From positions 1 through 46,706 of the forward strand of contig QCLX01000009.1 of the NCBI GenBank assembly GCA_003214215.1: a stretch of DNA of 46,706 nucleotides. The letters are read 5' to 3'. Each line of letters opens with the position of its first letter. The first letter of the stretch is position 1. Under the pieces are notes generated by a model. It saw nothing but the letters and a program-made list of their open reading frames with translations. It made no database searches and was not told where the DNA came from. The position numbers were made by a program, and so were the translations under genes. Below, one piece after another: positions 45,875-46,706 of this stretch. The DNA comes from Prochlorococcus sp. AG-418-G18 (GTDB lineage Bacteria; Cyanobacteriota; Cyanobacteriia; PCC-6307; Cyanobiaceae).

Positions 45875-46706
45875 CATTTGTATTTTTTGCAAATTTAATA
45901 AATTCAGCAACTAAAAAAATAGAACCTGTTAAAACAGGATGATTAGGTGGCCATTCCCCCAGGGAAAATAAATACTTAATAGCAAGTTCAAATGTTTTAA
46001 ATTCAATTGTTTTTTGGAAGTCAATTTCTTTAATCTGAGAGAGATCATTTAATTGCCAACTAGGTTGGTTTGGCACTGGCACAAGTAATAAGTGATCATT
46101 TTCTTTAAGAAGTGTTTTTATTATTGCGTAAATATCTTTTTGTCTTTGGACACCTAAAATCCAATAAATTCCTTTATCTTCATTCTCCCAATTGCTTCGC
46201 TCATGAGAGAGTGCTTTTGCAGCGGGATAATTATGCGCACAATCTACAAGAATTTCTTTGTTCAAATAATTTATTATTTCTAGCCTTCCCTTCCAAGCTG
46301 TCTTTTTAAGACCTTCAGATATGTGTTTTTCTTTAATATTAAATCCCAAATTATTCAGCGCTTCAATTGCTCCAACAGCTACTGAAGCATTTTGCTTTTG
46401 GAAAATTCCTTTTAATCCAAGCTCATAGCTTTTTGAAATTGAATCTTTCCAGATAACTTCCGCTCCAACCTCTTTAACTTTTGCGTTTATTAAATTTTCA
46501 ACTTCACTATTTTGATTGCATGAAATTACAATTGAGTTTTTTTCAATAACTGCTAATTTTTCTTTGGCAATTTTTTCAATCGTATCTCCAAGAAATTCTT
46601 TATGGTCTAAGCCAATATTCCCAATAGCAATTATTGGTCTAGATTTATGGGATGTTGTCGCGTCTAATCGTCCTCCTAAGCCAGCTTCAAGAATGAGCAA
46701 TTCAAC
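45864..46706 (-). CDS. folC: Folylpolyglutamate / dihydrofolate synthase, N-terminus cut by window edge
   Basis: FolC adds glutamate to folates. Only the C-terminal 280 or so residues are in the window; the reading frame is open to the right edge. Visible are L-E-A-G-L-G-G-R-L-D-A-T-T, N-I-G-L-D-H-K-E-F-L-G-D-T, the W-K-G-R-L-E segment and V-D-C-A-H-N-Y-P-A-A, which together are diagnostic of the Mur-ligase-related FolC family. The P-loop lies beyond the edge. The stop codon overlaps the convergent FAD oxidase gene by 11 bp. Confidence 0.95.
   Translation of the reverse strand, partial: VELLILEAGLGGRLDATTSHKSRPIIAIGNIGLDHKEFLGDTIEKIAKEKLAVIEKNSIVISCNQNSEVENLINAKVKEVGAEVIWKDSISKSYELGLKGIFQKQNASVAVGAIEALNNLGFNIKEKHISEGLKKTAWKGRLEIINYLNKEILVDCAHNYPAAKALSHERSNWENEDKGIYWILGVQRQKDIYAIIKTLLKENDHLLLVPVPNQPSWQLNDLSQIKEIDFQKTIEFKTFELAIKYLFSLGEWPPNHPVLTGSIFLVAEFIKFAKNTNVKY

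Overview
The window looks like chromosomal DNA from a high-light-adapted Prochlorococcus (marine picocyanobacterium). The evidence is very low GC, tightly packed genes with spacers of a few bases or small overlaps, and a gene set typical of that group. The set includes kaiB-kaiC with no kaiA, NblS, a high-light-inducible protein (Hli), ClpR/ClpP3, DUF1825/DUF3086/DUF3119 proteins, a TGD1/MlaE-like permease, and cyanobacterial FtsZ and FtsQ. I cannot name the strain. There is no rRNA operon, insertion sequence, integrase, phage gene or CRISPR array, so this is core genome with a few accessory-looking small-gene patches.

Layout. 1-4463: RNase Z (cut by the left edge), a SpoIID-family exported protein, TruB, an unassigned methyltransferase, and ribosomal proteins L27 and L21. 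4609-8586: the clock genes kaiB and kaiC run rightward and meet the light/stress sensor kinase nblS tail to tail; the spacer left of kaiB is where kaiA would sit in other cyanobacteria. 8591-10787: divergent purine genes purD and purC. 10832-16914: an envelope operon, bamA-lpxC-fabZ-lpxA-lpxB, followed by an exported MsrA. 16927-21502: pepA, a GIY-YIG domain protein, a DUF1825 protein, tyrS and pyrF. 21486-25703: a leftward lipid/membrane block (plsY, DUF3086, DUF3119, MlaE-like permease) and a GPH-family sugar symporter. 25765-28829: tRNA-Gly, a glycogen debranching enzyme, a long spacer without a convincing gene, and HU with a clear terminator. 28910-30290: five very small genes, mostly membrane or secreted, including an Hli. 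30343-34903: leftward cbiB, ilvC, clpP3, clpR and a PIN/TRAM membrane protein. 35000-37036: hemW, a spacer with two terminator-like hairpins and a possible small RNA, and two overlapping small membrane-protein genes. 37131-43116: panB, the SRP RNA gene, then leftward ftsZ, ftsQ, a small membrane protein, ddl, miaB and tRNA-His. 43245-46706: a CodA-like amidohydrolase, a GlcD-like FAD oxidase, and folC (cut by the right edge).

How the parts fit together. The lpx genes plus fabZ and bamA supply lipid A and outer-membrane protein assembly. ddl-ftsQ-ftsZ is a reduced division and wall cluster. KaiB/KaiC and NblS bring timing and light sensing side by side. The most interesting unexplained items are the amidohydrolase/FAD-oxidase pair (the amidohydrolase has the metal site of cytosine deaminase but apparently not its cytosine-contacting Gln), the candidate small RNA near 36.3-36.4 kb, the roughly 580-bp spacer before HU, the cysteine pairs in the BamA barrel, and the cluster of small proteins around the Hli gene.
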